Position numbers and translations under genes: made by a program. Source: Streptomyces fuscichromogenes (lineage in GTDB: Bacteria; Actinomycetota; Actinomycetes; Streptomycetales; Streptomycetaceae). Taken from it: 64,000 nt of DNA. Every line of letters begins with the position of its first letter. The first letter of the stretch is position 1. A model generated the notes under the pieces. The model saw only the letters and a program-made list of their open reading frames with translations. It had not been told where the DNA came from and made no database searches. The stretch lies in NCBI RefSeq assembly GCF_014645815.1, contig NZ_BMML01000001.1:552118-616117 (forward strand), given 5' to 3'. Below are positions 17,039 through 26,671 of the stretch, piece by piece.

Positions 17039-19264
17039 ATGGCGGCCGAGCTGGTGCGCGGGCAGAACCATCCGCTCTCGCGGAACCGGATCGAGATCCG
17101 GATCTCGGCCGATGCGCCGATCGTGGCCGGAGCCACCCTCGCCGACGAGAGCGGCCGGGTGCGTGACGCCGACGGGGTGGCCCACCCGGGCGCGCCCACA
17201 CTGCCCGGGATCGAGGTCTCCCGGCAGGCGGCCGCCGAGCACCGGCTCGCCGTCGACCTCGACGCCATGCCCGAGACCGTGCACCGGGTCAGTGTCCTGA
17301 TCGCCCTGCCCGCCGCGCCCGGCCGCCCGCTCCGCTTCGGCGCCCTGGCCGCGCCGCGCGCCGCGGTCACCGGCCTCGACGGCACCGAGGTCGCCGCCTA
17401 CACCCTCACCGGCCTGGACGCCGAGTCCGCGGTCGTCGCTCTGGAGCTCTACCGCCGCCAGGCCGCCTGGAAGATCCGCGCGGTGGGCCAGGGCTATGCG
17501 GAGGGCCTCACCGCGCTCCTCGCCGACCAGGGCCTGCCCCAGGCCGCCGAACTCGCCCGCGGGATCGAGGAAGCGGTGGCGCACGGCCTGGCCCGCTCGG
17601 TCCCGGCGCGCACCACGGACACCGACCGCTCTCGTCGCACCTCCGCCTCCGCCTCCGTCACCGGCCCCGACCTGCCGGGCACCGCCTCCGCCGCCGGGTC
17701 TCCGTACGACGTCCGGACACCCGGCGACAGCACCGGCCGGCCAGCTGCCCCCGCCGAGGGACCCGGCGGGACGGAGCCGATGCCCGACGACGGTCGTCCC
17801 CCGGCCTCCGACGGGTCGGGCGGGTTCCCGGCCTCCGACGGGCCGGACCGGTTCCAGATCTCCGACGGACCGAGCCGGCCCCAGGCCTCCGGTGGACCGG
17901 CCCGGCCTCAAGACTCCGGTGGACCGGATGACCCGGCGGCCGTCACACCCACCGGCGCCCCCATCGACTACACGCATCCGAAGCGCCGTCAGGCGCCCCA
18001 GGCCCAGGCCCAGGCCCCAGCCGAGGCCCAGGCACAGGCCCAGGCCCAGGCACAGGCCCAGGCCCAGGCACAGGCCCAGGCCCAGGCACAGGCCCAGGCC
18101 TCAGATGCTCCCGAGGCTCCCGCCCCGGCGGACGGGCCCGCGCCGCCCGTGGCGGGTGACGCGGTCGGCTGGTCCATGGACGAGCGGCTCTACAACCAGG
18201 TCTGGGGCATGTTCGAGGACCTGGCCCGTTCCACCGCCGCCTTCCGCAGCGCTGTCGACTTCGCCGAGTCCCGCCTGGAGAAGGAACTCGACCAGGCCCT
18301 CTCCGACCCGCGCAGCCGACTGGGCTCGGCGGGCGACGTCGCACGCGAGGCGGCCCAGGACCGGCAGGCCCAGTTGGTCGACCGGGCCCGAGCGGCTCTC
18401 GACCGGGACCTCGCCCAGCTCACCGCCGAGTCCGAGGTCGTCGAGCCCGCACTGCCACCGGCCTACGCCCGCTGGGACAACCCGGTCTGGCACGGTTACC
18501 GGGTGCCGACGGAGCCGCCGATGGCCGTGCGGCTGGGTGATCTCCACCTGCCGGAGAGCACCCCGCTGCGCATCCCGATGCTGGTCCGGCTGCCCCTGGA
18601 GCGGGGTCTGTGGATCGACAGCGGCGTGCCTGACGCGTCCTCGTACGAGGACGGCGGCGAGCTGCGGGACCTCGCCCTGCGTGCGGCGGTGGCGCTCGCG
18701 GCCCGGCTGCTCGCCGTCCATCCGGCGGGGGAGTTCGGTGTGCAGGTCATCGATCCGGCGGGCGCCGGCGCGTCCGCGCTCGCCCCGCTGACGGGAGCCG
18801 GTGCGCTGGACGCGCCGCCCGCGACGGGCGCCGCCGGTGTGACGGACGTGCTGGGGCGGCTCACCGAGCGCGTCGACCTGGTGCAGATAGCGGTCCGCGG
18901 CGGGGCGTCCGACGCGCTGCCGCCCGGTCTGGACACCTCGCGGCAGCTGCTGATCGTGAACGACTTCCCGCACGGCTTCGACGACCGGGCCGTGACCCGG
19001 CTGCGCTATCTCGCGGACGAAGGACCGGACGTGGGCGTCCATCTGCTGCTGGTCGCCGATCGTGAGGACGCCGCCGCCTACGGCCCGTTGCTCGATCCGC
19101 TCTGGCGTTCACTCATGCGACTCACTCCGGTACCGGACGACCACCTGGCCGACCCGTGGGTGGGGCATGCCTGGACCTACGAGCCCTGCCTCGTGCCGCC
19201 CGGCAGTCACGTGCTCCAGCAGGTGCTCACCCAGGTGACGGAAGCCCGCACCAAGCGCATGTAA
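17039..19264 (+). CDS. Long TerD-like protein with Ala-Gln repeat linker and degenerate C-terminal ATPase-like domain
   Basis: 741 aa from ATG 17039. Residues 1-170 resemble a TerD domain (IEIRISADAPIVAGATLAD and KIRAVGQGYAEGLTALLAD). Residues 190-310 are Pro/Gly/Ser/Asp-rich with repeated SDG-P units. A run of Ala-Gln dipeptides (about residues 320-354, DNA 17998-18102) is made of tandem hexamers. A helical segment follows (about 380-470), then a C-terminal domain (about 490-741) with LLIVNDFPHGFDDRAV and a VGVHLLLVADRED strand. The latter resembles FtsK/TerF-type ATPase folds but shows no Walker A motif. It probably acts with the preceding TerD protein in the ter stress module. Confidence 0.82.
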   Translation: MAAELVRGQNHPLSRNRIEIRISADAPIVAGATLADESGRVRDADGVAHPGAPTLPGIEVSRQAAAEHRLAVDLDAMPETVHRVSVLIALPAAPGRPLRFGALAAPRAAVTGLDGTEVAAYTLTGLDAESAVVALELYRRQAAWKIRAVGQGYAEGLTALLADQGLPQAAELARGIEEAVAHGLARSVPARTTDTDRSRRTSASASVTGPDLPGTASAAGSPYDVRTPGDSTGRPAAPAEGPGGTEPMPDDGRPPASDGSGGFPASDGPDRFQISDGPSRPQASGGPARPQDSGGPDDPAAVTPTGAPIDYTHPKRRQAPQAQAQAPAEAQAQAQAQAQAQAQAQAQAQAQAQASDAPEAPAPADGPAPPVAGDAVGWSMDERLYNQVWGMFEDLARSTAAFRSAVDFAESRLEKELDQALSDPRSRLGSAGDVAREAAQDRQAQLVDRARAALDRDLAQLTAESEVVEPALPPAYARWDNPVWHGYRVPTEPPMAVRLGDLHLPESTPLRIPMLVRLPLERGLWIDSGVPDASSYEDGGELRDLALRAAVALAARLLAVHPAGEFGVQVIDPAGAGASALAPLTGAGALDAPPATGAAGVTDVLGRLTERVDLVQIAVRGGASDALPPGLDTSRQLLIVNDFPHGFDDRAVTRLRYLADEGPDVGVHLLLVADREDAAAYGPLLDPLWRSLMRLTPVPDDHLADPWVGHAWTYEPCLVPPGSHVLQQVLTQVTEARTKRM
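17998..18102 (+). repeat. Tandem hexamer (CAGGCC/CAGGCA) coding repeat
   Basis: About 17 tandem hexamers encode an Ala-Gln dipeptide run inside the long TerD-like protein, broken once by Pro-Ala-Glu. Slippage at such a repeat would change linker length without a frameshift, because each unit is six bases. Confidence 0.9.
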
Positions 19265-19344
19265 AGTCACCTGAACAGCCAATTTGGTCTTTCTTTTACC
19301 AAGAGCTTTACCTTTCCTTGGTGATTGGGGTACTGTTCTCCGTA

Positions 19345-19472
19345 CGGAGGGGAGTACTCCCTGTCTGCTGCGGCGTACCCGTCAATACGGATCCGGTCGG
19401 ATCCCGGGGCGTCGGCCCGTCCCGGGTGGAAGAGACCTCCGGTAGCGCAACGCCGAATCTTTGCCGTTCACT
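19345..19472 (+). ncRNA. Probable yybP-ykoY (Mn2+) riboswitch upstream of terC
   Basis: The 222-bp leader of terC holds the hallmarks of the yybP-ykoY element: GGGGAGTA at 19349-19356, GAGACC at 19432-19437 followed by a GC-rich stem (CTCCGG), and a second conserved CGCAACGCCG near 19446-19455. Self-complementary CTCCGTACGGAG and GGAGTACTCC also occur at 19338-19360. This riboswitch class senses Mn2+ and is well known in front of TerC-family genes. Boundaries are approximate and the call is by motif recognition only. Confidence 0.72.
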
Positions 19473-19486
19473 AACCGGAGGCAACA

Positions 19487-20488
19487 GTGGATGTATCCGT
19501 GACCCTGTGGGTCCTCACCATCCTGGGTCTGGCCGCCCTGATCGCGGTCGACTTCTTCATCGGCCGCAAGCCGCATGACGTATCCATCAAGGAAGCCGGA
19601 ATCTGGACCGTCGTCTGGATCGCCCTGGCCGGGTTCTTCGGCCTCGGCCTGCTCGTCTTCGGCGGCGGCCAGCCCGCCGGCGAGTTCTTCGCGGGCTTCA
19701 TCACCGAGAAGTCGCTGAGCGTCGACAACCTCTTCGTCTTCGTCCTGATCATGGCGAAGTTCGCCGTGCCCTCGCAGTACCAGCAGCGGGTGCTGCTCGT
19801 GGGTGTCCTCATAGCCCTGGTCCTGCGGGCCGTCTTCATCGCCGCGGGCGCCGCGATCCTCGCCAGCTTCTCGTGGGTCTTCTACCTCTTCGGTGCCTTC
19901 CTGATCTGGACCGCCTGGAAGCTGATCCAGGAGGCCCGGGCCGGCGAGGAGGAAGAGGAGTTCGAGGAGAACAAGCTGCTCAAGGCCGTGGAACGCCGGT
20001 TCGGCGTGGCCGACCGCTACCACGGCACCAAGCTGTGGATTCAGGAGAACGGCAAGCGGGTCATGACCCCGATGCTGGTCGTGATGCTCGCGATAGGTAC
20101 GACCGACGTACTGTTCGCGCTGGACTCCATTCCCGCGATCTTCGGCCTGACGCAGGACCCGTACATCGTCTTCACGGCCAACGCCTTCGCGCTGATGGGT
20201 CTGCGGCAGCTGTACTTCCTCATCGGCGGACTGCTGAGGAAGCTGGTCCACCTGTCCTACGGCCTGTCGATCATCCTCGGCTTCATCGGCGTCAAGCTGG
20301 TACTGCACGCGCTGCACGAATCCGGCGTCCATGTGCCCGAGATCAGCATCCCGGTCTCGCTCGGCGTGATCTGCGGGGTCCTGATCGTCACCACGATCAC
20401 CAGCCTGAGGGCCTCCAGGAAGCAGGCGGCGGCCGAGGCGGCGCAGGCACGGAGCGAAGGCGCTCCGAAAGACAGCATCGACGTCTGA
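19487..20488 (+). CDS. terC: TerC-family integral membrane protein
   Basis: 333 aa from GTG 19487 with CGGAGG 7 bases upstream. About seven to nine membrane helices are visible. The family's conserved acidic patches are present: EKSLSVDNLFVFVLI in helix 3 and GTTDVLFALDSIPAIFG later. TerC proteins are now linked to Mn2+ export, including metalation of exported enzymes, and to tellurite tolerance. The riboswitch-like leader fits a manganese role. Confidence 0.95.
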   Translation: MDVSVTLWVLTILGLAALIAVDFFIGRKPHDVSIKEAGIWTVVWIALAGFFGLGLLVFGGGQPAGEFFAGFITEKSLSVDNLFVFVLIMAKFAVPSQYQQRVLLVGVLIALVLRAVFIAAGAAILASFSWVFYLFGAFLIWTAWKLIQEARAGEEEEEFEENKLLKAVERRFGVADRYHGTKLWIQENGKRVMTPMLVVMLAIGTTDVLFALDSIPAIFGLTQDPYIVFTANAFALMGLRQLYFLIGGLLRKLVHLSYGLSIILGFIGVKLVLHALHESGVHVPEISIPVSLGVICGVLIVTTITSLRASRKQAAAEAAQARSEGAPKDSIDV

Positions 20489-20617
20489 CCACGTCGGACG
20501 TAGGAACAACCACCCGCGCAGCGGTGTGAAGCGCATTGCCGGCCCACCGCTGCGGATGCTTCGTTGGGTGGCGGAACGTCCCCGGTCCGGGGGCGCCGCC
20601 ACCCGGTGGAGGCAAGC

Positions 20618-20920
20618 GTGACATTCGTCCAGATCATCGACTTCGAGACCGACCGCATCGACGAGATGAAGGCCCTCGCCGACGAGATGGACAGCCGGTT
20701 CGCCGGCCGTGAGAACAGCCCCACACGCCGCCTGATCCTGCGGGACCGGAGCCGGCCCGGCCACTACCTCGGTGTGATCGAGTTCAACTCCTACGAGGAG
20801 GCCATGCGGAACAGCAGCGACCCCGAGACCAGCAAGTTCGCCGAGCAGATGGCCGCCCTGTGCACCCGGCCGCCGTCCTTCACCGACAGTGACGTCGTGG
20901 ACCTGACCGACTTCACGTAG
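20618..20920 (+). CDS. Hypothetical protein, dimeric alpha-beta barrel-like
   Basis: 100 aa from GTG 20618, preceded by GGTGGAGG. The pattern FVQIIDFETDRIDEMKALADEM, then LILRDRSRPGHYLGVIEF, then SYEEAMRNSSDPETSKFAEQ resembles an antibiotic-monooxygenase/DUF-type ferredoxin-like fold. Specific function is unknown. Homologues are common single-domain proteins in actinobacteria. Confidence 0.75.
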   Translation: MTFVQIIDFETDRIDEMKALADEMDSRFAGRENSPTRRLILRDRSRPGHYLGVIEFNSYEEAMRNSSDPETSKFAEQMAALCTRPPSFTDSDVVDLTDFT

Positions 20921-20961
20921 ACACCCGACCGACCGCACCCGACCACCGCACCCGAACGAAC

Positions 20962-20994
20962 CGGGGGCCGTGCCGCGTCGGCGGCGGGCCCCCG
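20962..20994. terminator. GC-rich hairpin terminator
   Basis: CGGGGGCC (20962-20969) pairs with GGCCCCCG (20987-20994) around a 17-base loop, between the 100-aa gene and chaA. It probably ends the terC-side transcript. Confidence 0.5.
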
Positions 20995-21046
20995 AGCTCG
21001 AAAGGACCGGAATGCGAAGCCCGTACGCCTCTGCCACCATCGCTGC

Positions 21047-22147
21047 ATGATCACTCGGCTCAGGTCGCTCACCACCCAGTGGACGTTCCTCGTGCCGGTG
21101 CTCGCGGTAGTCCTGCTCCTGTTCACCTGGGGCCGTGGTCTCCCCGGCTGGGCCGTCGCGCTGGTGTCCGTGGTCCTCGCCGGATCGGTCCTCGCCGCGG
21201 TCCACCACGCCGAGGTCGTGGCCCACCGGGTCGGCGAACCCTTCGGCTCCCTGGTCCTCGCCATCGCCGTCACGATCATCGAGGTCGCCCTGATCGTCAC
21301 CCTCATGGTCGACGGCGGTGACAAGAGCTCCACCCTGGCCCGGGACACCGTCTTCGCCGCCGTGATGATCACCTGCAACGGCATCGTCGGCCTCTGTCTC
21401 CTCGTCGCCTCGCTGCGCCACGGCACCGCGGTCTTCAACCCCGAGGGCACCGGCGCCGCCCTGGCGACCGTGGCCACCCTGGCCACGCTCAGCCTGGTGC
21501 TGCCGACCTTCACCACCAGCAGACCGGGCCCGGAGTTCTCCGGCGTACAGCTGACCTTCGCGGCCCTGTCGTCGCTCATCCTGTACGGCCTGTTCGTGGC
21601 GACCCAGACCGTGCGGCACCGCGACTACTTCCTGCCGATCACCCGGCAGGGCGAGGTGATCACCGCCGAAGACCACGCCGCGGCCCCGTCCGCGCGAGCC
21701 GCCTGGATCAGCCTCGGCCTGCTCGGCCTCGCCCTTGTCGGGGTCGTCGGACTGGCCAAGGGCGTGTCGCCGGCGATCGAGTCCGGCGTCGCGGCGGCCG
21801 GCCTGCACCAGGCAGTCGTCGGCGTGGTCATCGCCCTGCTCGTGCTGCTCCCCGAGACCATCGCCGCCCTGCGCTCGGCCCGTCGGGACCGCGTGCAGAC
21901 CAGCCTCAACCTGGCACTCGGCTCGGCCATGGCCAGCATCGGCCTGACCATCCCCGCGGTGGCCCTGGCCTCGGTCTGGCTCTCCGGCCCTCTGGTGCTC
22001 GGCCTGAGCGCCACCCATATGCTGCTGCTCGCGCTGACCGTGGTGGTCAGCTCCCTCACCGTGGTGCCGGGCCGGGCCACACCGTTGCAGGGCGGCGTCC
22101 ACCTGGTGCTGTTCGCCGCCTACCTGGAACTGGCGATCAACCCGTGA
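21047..22147 (+). CDS. chaA: Calcium:proton antiporter, ChaA-like
   Basis: 366 aa with about eleven membrane segments. Both halves carry the CaCA/ChaA-type acidic motif: GEPFGSLVLAIAVTIIEVALI near residue 60, and VVIALLVLLPETIAALRSARRD near residue 265, each with a conserved Glu in the membrane. The protein should exchange Ca2+ (or Na+/K+) for protons. It converges with the MFS gene downstream. Confidence 0.9.
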   Translation: MITRLRSLTTQWTFLVPVLAVVLLLFTWGRGLPGWAVALVSVVLAGSVLAAVHHAEVVAHRVGEPFGSLVLAIAVTIIEVALIVTLMVDGGDKSSTLARDTVFAAVMITCNGIVGLCLLVASLRHGTAVFNPEGTGAALATVATLATLSLVLPTFTTSRPGPEFSGVQLTFAALSSLILYGLFVATQTVRHRDYFLPITRQGEVITAEDHAAAPSARAAWISLGLLGLALVGVVGLAKGVSPAIESGVAAAGLHQAVVGVVIALLVLLPETIAALRSARRDRVQTSLNLALGSAMASIGLTIPAVALASVWLSGPLVLGLSATHMLLLALTVVVSSLTVVPGRATPLQGGVHLVLFAAYLELAINP

Positions 22148-22175
22148 CCGCTTCCGGAGACCGCTCCCGGAGCCC

Positions 22176-23480
22176 TCACCCGGCAACCGGCTCGACCACC
22201 GCCACCGGCACCGGACGCGTCTCCGGCAGCAGCGCGAAGCACCCCAGGCTCAGCAGCGCGATCGCCGTCAGATACGCCCCCACGGCCCACGGCACCCGCC
22301 CTCCGTGCTCCGCCAGCGCCGTCGCCACGATCGGCGTCAGCGCGCCCCCGAGGACCCCGCCGAGGTTGTAGCCGACGGCGGCGCCGGTGCAGCGCACCCG
22401 GGGCTCGTAGAGCTCCGGCAGATAGGCGGCGATCACCGCGAACATGGTGATGAAGGCGATCAGAGCGCCGGTGAACCCGAGGAACATCAGCAGCGGCTGA
22501 CCGGTGGCGAGCAGCGCGACCATCGGGAACATCCACAGCGCCGAGGCCGTGCATCCCGCCAGGCACAGCGGCTTCCGTCCGTAGCGGTCGCCCAGCAGGG
22601 CCATCACCGGCGTGAGTGATCCCTTCACCACGACGGCGGCCATGACGCAGGTCAGCATGACGGTACGGCTCACCCCGAGGCGTTCCGTCCCGTACGCCAG
22701 CGACCAGGTCGTCACCGCGTAGAACACCGCGTACCCGATGGCGAGCGCCCCCGCCGTCAGCAGCACCAGCCGCCAGTGATGCCGGACGACCTCGGCGAAC
22801 GGCATGCGTGCGGGATCGTCGATCTCCAGGAACCGCGGGCTCTCGGCGAGCGACGAACGCAGCCACAGCCCGCCCAGGGCCAGTGCTCCGGCCGCCCAGA
22901 ACGGCACCCGCCACCCCCACTGCGCGAACTGGGCGTCCGTCAGGGACGCCGACAGGGCCAGCATCACGCCGTTGGCGAGGAGAAAGCCGACGGCCGGACC
23001 GATCTGCGGAAAGCTCGACCACAGGCCACGCCGCCCGGCGGGCGCGTGCTCCGCGGTCAGCAGCACCGCCCCGCCCCACTCCCCGCCGACGCCCAGCCCT
23101 TGCAGAAAGCGCAGCACCAGCAGCAGTACGGGGGCGGCCATACCGATGGTGCCGTACGTCGGCACGCATCCGACCGCGACCGTCGAGGCGCCGGTCAGCA
23201 GCAGGGACGCGACCAGGACCGGACGTCGGCCGCGCCGGTCCCCGAGGTGCCCGAACAGCACCGAGCCCAGCGGCCGGGCCACGAACCCCACACCGAACGT
23301 CCCGAACGCCGCCAGCGTCCCCGCGAGCGGCGAGAACGTCGGGAAGAACAGCGGCCCCAGGACGAGCGCCGCGGCCGTCCCGTAGGCGAAGAAGTCGTAG
23401 AACTCGATCGCGGTCCCGGCGAGCGAGGCGGCCGCAAGCCGCAGCATCGAGGGGGCCCTTACGGTGCGTGCATCGTGCAT
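22176..23480 (-). CDS. MFS transporter of the metabolite:H+ symporter (MHS) family
   Basis: 434 aa with twelve predicted membrane helices. MHS-type signatures include [18 protein letters not shown] in helix 1, [13 protein letters not shown] between helices 2 and 3, [19 protein letters not shown] in helix 4 and GDRYGRKPL in the second half. Family members import organic acids, osmolytes or aromatic acids with protons; the substrate is not clear. It lies back to back with aroQ. Confidence 0.9.
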   Translation of the reverse strand: MHDARTVRAPSMLRLAAASLAGTAIEFYDFFAYGTAAALVLGPLFFPTFSPLAGTLAAFGTFGVGFVARPLGSVLFGHLGDRRGRRPVLVASLLLTGASTVAVGCVPTYGTIGMAAPVLLLVLRFLQGLGVGGEWGGAVLLTAEHAPAGRRGLWSSFPQIGPAVGFLLANGVMLALSASLTDAQFAQWGWRVPFWAAGALALGGLWLRSSLAESPRFLEIDDPARMPFAEVVRHHWRLVLLTAGALAIGYAVFYAVTTWSLAYGTERLGVSRTVMLTCVMAAVVVKGSLTPVMALLGDRYGRKPLCLAGCTASALWMFPMVALLATGQPLLMFLGFTGALIAFITMFAVIAAYLPELYEPRVRCTGAAVGYNLGGVLGGALTPIVATALAEHGGRVPWAVGAYLTAIALLSLGCFALLPETRPVPVAVVEPVAG

Positions 23481-23627
23481 GCTCCGTCAACTACCCAGGG
23501 TGATCATGGGTTACGGGGGCGCACGGTGGTGAGACGCCCCGGACCGGAGCCGCCGCGCACCGTGATAGACCGGACCGAGCAGCGGTCCCTTCACGGCCGT
23601 TCGCCTTTCCCACGGACCGGAGGAATC

Positions 23628-24101
23628 GTGCCCCGCACCCTGGCCAACGCCCCGATCATGATCCTCAACGGGCCCAACCTGAACCTGCTCGGCCAGCGTC
23701 AGCCCGAGATCTACGGCTCCGACACGCTCGCCGACATCGAGGCCATGTGCGCCAAGGCGGCGGCCGCGCACGGCGGCACCGTGGACTTCCGGCAGTCCAA
23801 CCACGAGGGTGAGCTGGTCGACTGGATCCACGAGGCACGCCTCGGCCACTGCGGGATCGTCATCAACCCGGGCGCCTACTCGCACACCTCGGTCGCGATC
23901 CTGGATGCCCTCAACACCTGCGACGGGCTGCCGGTGCTGGAGGTCCACATCTCCAACATCCACAAGCGCGAGTCGTTCCGGCACCACTCCTACGTCTCCC
24001 TGCGCGCCGACGGAGTGATCGCCGGGTGCGGCGTGCAGGGCTATGTGTTCGGCGTGGAGCGGGTGGCGGCGCTGGTCGGCGCCGCGACCGCGGACGCGTA
24101 G
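23628..24101 (+). CDS. aroQ: 3-dehydroquinate dehydratase, type II
   Basis: 157 aa from GTG 23628 with CGGAGGAA upstream. Active-site features: [20 protein letters not shown] (catalytic Tyr and Arg loop), [33 protein letters not shown] and [18 protein letters not shown]. The enzyme dehydrates 3-dehydroquinate to 3-dehydroshikimate. Type II enzymes also serve quinate catabolism; without neighbours of either pathway the role is left open. Confidence 0.96.
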   Translation: MPRTLANAPIMILNGPNLNLLGQRQPEIYGSDTLADIEAMCAKAAAAHGGTVDFRQSNHEGELVDWIHEARLGHCGIVINPGAYSHTSVAILDALNTCDGLPVLEVHISNIHKRESFRHHSYVSLRADGVIAGCGVQGYVFGVERVAALVGAATADA

Positions 24102-24105
24102 CGCC

Positions 24106-24858
24106 TCAGAGCCGTCCGGCCTCCACGATCCGCCGCAGGAAGCGCCGGGTGCGCTCCTGCTGCGGGTCGCCGAACACCTGCTCGGCTGTGCCGCGTTCGA
24201 GGACGACACCGCCGTCGAGGAAGCAGATCTGGTCGGCGACGTCCCGGGCGAAGCCCATCTCGTGCGTCGCCAGCACCATGGTCATCCCCTCGCCCTTCAG
24301 ATCGCGGACCACGGTGAGCACCTCGCCCACCAGCTCCGGGTCGAGGGCGGCGGTGATCTCGTCGAGCAGCAGCAGCCGGGGCCGCACCGCCAGGGCGCGC
24401 ACGATCGCCACCCGCTGCTGCTGACCGCCGCTCAGCCGGTCGGGGTAGGCACCGGCCCTGTCGCCCAGTCCAAGGCGTTCGAGCAGCTCCCTGGCCCGCT
24501 CCTCGGCCTCCGCGCGGGAGACGCCGTGCACCCGGCGCGGCGCCAGGGTGATGTTGTCCAGCACGGTCATGTGCGGGAAGAGGTTGTACGCCTGGAAGAC
24601 CACGCCGATACGGCGGCGCACCGCGTCCTGGTCGGTACGCGGGTCGGTGATCTCCTCGCCGTCCAGCCAGATCGCACCGTCGTCGATCTCCTCCAGGAGG
24701 TTGGCACAGCGCAGCAAGGTCGACTTGCCGGACCCGGAGGCGCCGATCAGTGCCGTCACCGTGTGCGGGGCGACCTCCAGGTCCACGTCCCGCAGCACGA
24801 CCGCGTCCCCGAACGCCTTGCGGACGGACTCCATGCGCAGCACGGGCGCGTCGCTCAT
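24106..24858 (-). CDS. Polar amino-acid ABC transporter, ATP-binding protein
   Basis: 250 aa from ATG 24858, overlapping the permease stop by ATGA. Walker A is GASGSGKST (about residue 38), the signature is RLSGGQQQR and Walker B is RLLLLDEI with its catalytic Glu. The closest family is the GlnQ/HisP amino-acid importer ATPases. It is the last gene of a three-gene importer operon. Confidence 0.93.
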   Translation of the reverse strand: MSDAPVLRMESVRKAFGDAVVLRDVDLEVAPHTVTALIGASGSGKSTLLRCANLLEEIDDGAIWLDGEEITDPRTDQDAVRRRIGVVFQAYNLFPHMTVLDNITLAPRRVHGVSRAEAEERARELLERLGLGDRAGAYPDRLSGGQQQRVAIVRALAVRPRLLLLDEITAALDPELVGEVLTVVRDLKGEGMTMVLATHEMGFARDVADQICFLDGGVVLERGTAEQVFGDPQQERTRRFLRRIVEAGRL

Positions 24859-25790
24859 ATGGATCCTCCCTGGGCGCGCTGCCGGTCCATGCGGGCCGTC
24901 ACCCAGTCCGTGAAGCGGGTCATCGGGATGGTCAGTGCCACGAAGACCAGCCCGGCGACGATGTAGGGCGTGTAGTTGAGGCTGCGGCCCACGATGATGT
25001 CCGCCGCCCGTACGGCGTCGATCGCGCCGCCGATCGACACCAGACCGGTGTCCTTCTGGAGCGACACCAGGTCGTTCAGCAGCGGCGGCACCTGACGCCG
25101 TACCGCCTGGGGGAGGACGACGTGGCGGAGCGCCTGCCGGTTGGTGAGGCCGAGCGAGCGGGCCGCCGCGCGCTGCGAGGGGTGGACGGACTCGATGCCG
25201 GCGCGGAACACCTCGGCGACGTACGCGGAGTACGTCAGCGTCAGCGCCGTACCGCCCAGCAGCACCGGATCGACCGTGACGCCCTGGAGCCGCAGTGCCG
25301 GGACGCCCAGGACCACGATCATCAGGTTGATGATCAGCGGCAGCCCGCGGAAGAAGTCGGTGTACGCCGCGGCCAGTGCCCGCAGCGGGAAGAACACCGG
25401 TCCGCGCAGCGTGCGCGCGATGGCGATCAGCATGCCGAGGACCAGGACGGCGGCACCGCAGACGACCAGGAGCCGGACGTTCAGCCACAGCCCTTCGAGG
25501 ACCTTCGGCAACGCCTCGCGCGCGTACTGTCCGTTGAAGAACGTCTCCTTGGTGCGCGGCCAGCCGGGCGCGCCGACCACGACCAGGTAGAGCACGGCTG
25601 CCGTGACCAGCGTCGAGAGCGCGGCGATCGCGGTGGCACGGCGGGCGCGGGCACGCCGGTAGCGCTCCCGTTCCAGCCGTCGTGCGGACGGGGTGTAGCC
25701 GTCGTCGGGGGCGCCCTGCGGGGCGCCGGCCGACATGTCACCCTTGTCGTCCGCGTCCTCCTGACCGGACTCGTCCTTCGCGACGGTCAC
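24855..25790 (-). CDS. Polar amino-acid ABC transporter, permease
   Basis: 311 aa from GTG 25790, overlapping the stop of the binding-protein gene by GTGA. A hydrophilic N-terminus of about 55 residues precedes five membrane helices. The EAA-type loop is seen in AARSLGLTNRQALRHVVLPQAVR. It has the HisMQ/GlnP permease arrangement and probably works as a homodimer because no second permease gene is present. Confidence 0.92.
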   Translation of the reverse strand: MTVAKDESGQEDADDKGDMSAGAPQGAPDDGYTPSARRLERERYRRARARRATAIAALSTLVTAAVLYLVVVGAPGWPRTKETFFNGQYAREALPKVLEGLWLNVRLLVVCGAAVLVLGMLIAIARTLRGPVFFPLRALAAAYTDFFRGLPLIINLMIVVLGVPALRLQGVTVDPVLLGGTALTLTYSAYVAEVFRAGIESVHPSQRAAARSLGLTNRQALRHVVLPQAVRRQVPPLLNDLVSLQKDTGLVSIGGAIDAVRAADIIVGRSLNYTPYIVAGLVFVALTIPMTRFTDWVTARMDRQRAQGGSI

Positions 25791-26671
25791 TTGAGCACCG
25801 GGGCGTCGACGGCGTCGGAGAGCCACTGCTTCTCCAGCTTCGCCAGCGTGCCGTCCTTGCGCAGCGCGTCGACCGCACCGCTCACGCACGAGGTGAGCGC
25901 ACTGCCCTTGTCGAGGACCAGGCCGAACTGCTCGGGGGTGCCGCCCTGGTTCTCGAACTGACCCACGATCCTCGCGTCCGTCACCTCGGCCGCCGTGATG
26001 TAGAAGGCGGTCGGCAGGTCGGTGACGATCGCGTCGACCTGACCGTTCTTCAGCGCCGACTTGGCCTGGTCGTTCTTGGCATACACGGCGGGCTCCTGCG
26101 ACGGCTTCACCACGTCGGTGATGTAGTCGAGGCTGGTCGTGCCGACCTGGGCGCCCAGCTTGAGGCCCTTGAGATCCGCGATGCCCGTCGCCTTCGCGGC
26201 CTTGCTGCCCTTGAGCGCGATGACCGCCTGGCGTACGTCGTAGTAGCCGGACGAGAAGTCGACGGCCTTCTTGCGCTCGGTGCTGATGGAGACCTGGTTG
26301 ATGTCGAAGTCGAAGGTCTTCACACCCGGCGCGAACGCCTTGTTGAACGGCACGCTCTGCCAGACGACCGCGCTCCGGTCGTACCCCAGCTGCTTGGCCA
26401 CGGCGTACGCGACCGCCGACTCGAAGCCCTTGCCGTTGGCCGGCTTGTCGTCCTTGAACCACGGCTCGTACGCCGGTTCGTCCGTCGCGATCGTCAGCTT
26501 GCCGGAGGTCTGGGTGGCCAGTCCGCCCTTGGCACAGGTGGTTCCGGCCGACGAGGAGGACGCGCCGGACGCCTTCTCCTCCGGCTGCGGAGCACAGCCG
26601 ACGGCGGTGGCGAGCAGGGCTATGGTGGCAGCGGCGGCAGCGCGACGCAGTGCGCTCGGGGCAGGGTGCAT
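25787..26671 (-). CDS. Amino-acid ABC transporter substrate-binding lipoprotein
   Basis: 294 aa. An Ala-rich lipoprotein signal ends in the lipobox TAVGC with Cys26 as the lipid anchor. The mature part is a family-3 solute-binding protein (ATDEPAYEPWF, FDFDINQVSISTERKKAVDFS, LGAQVGTTSLDYI, IVTDLPTAFY). It is the first gene of the importer operon. A polar or acidic amino acid is the likely ligand. Confidence 0.92.
   Translation of the reverse strand: MHPAPSALRRAAAAATIALLATAVGCAPQPEEKASGASSSSAGTTCAKGGLATQTSGKLTIATDEPAYEPWFKDDKPANGKGFESAVAYAVAKQLGYDRSAVVWQSVPFNKAFAPGVKTFDFDINQVSISTERKKAVDFSSGYYDVRQAVIALKGSKAAKATGIADLKGLKLGAQVGTTSLDYITDVVKPSQEPAVYAKNDQAKSALKNGQVDAIVTDLPTAFYITAAEVTDARIVGQFENQGGTPEQFGLVLDKGSALTSCVSGAVDALRKDGTLAKLEKQWLSDAVDAPVLK

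Noticed and set aside
19382..22186. 934-aa open frame on the minus strand opposite terC and chaA
   Set aside because: It is antisense to well-supported genes, is His/Asp/Arg/Gly-rich with no recognisable domain, and arises from the high G/C third positions of the true genes.
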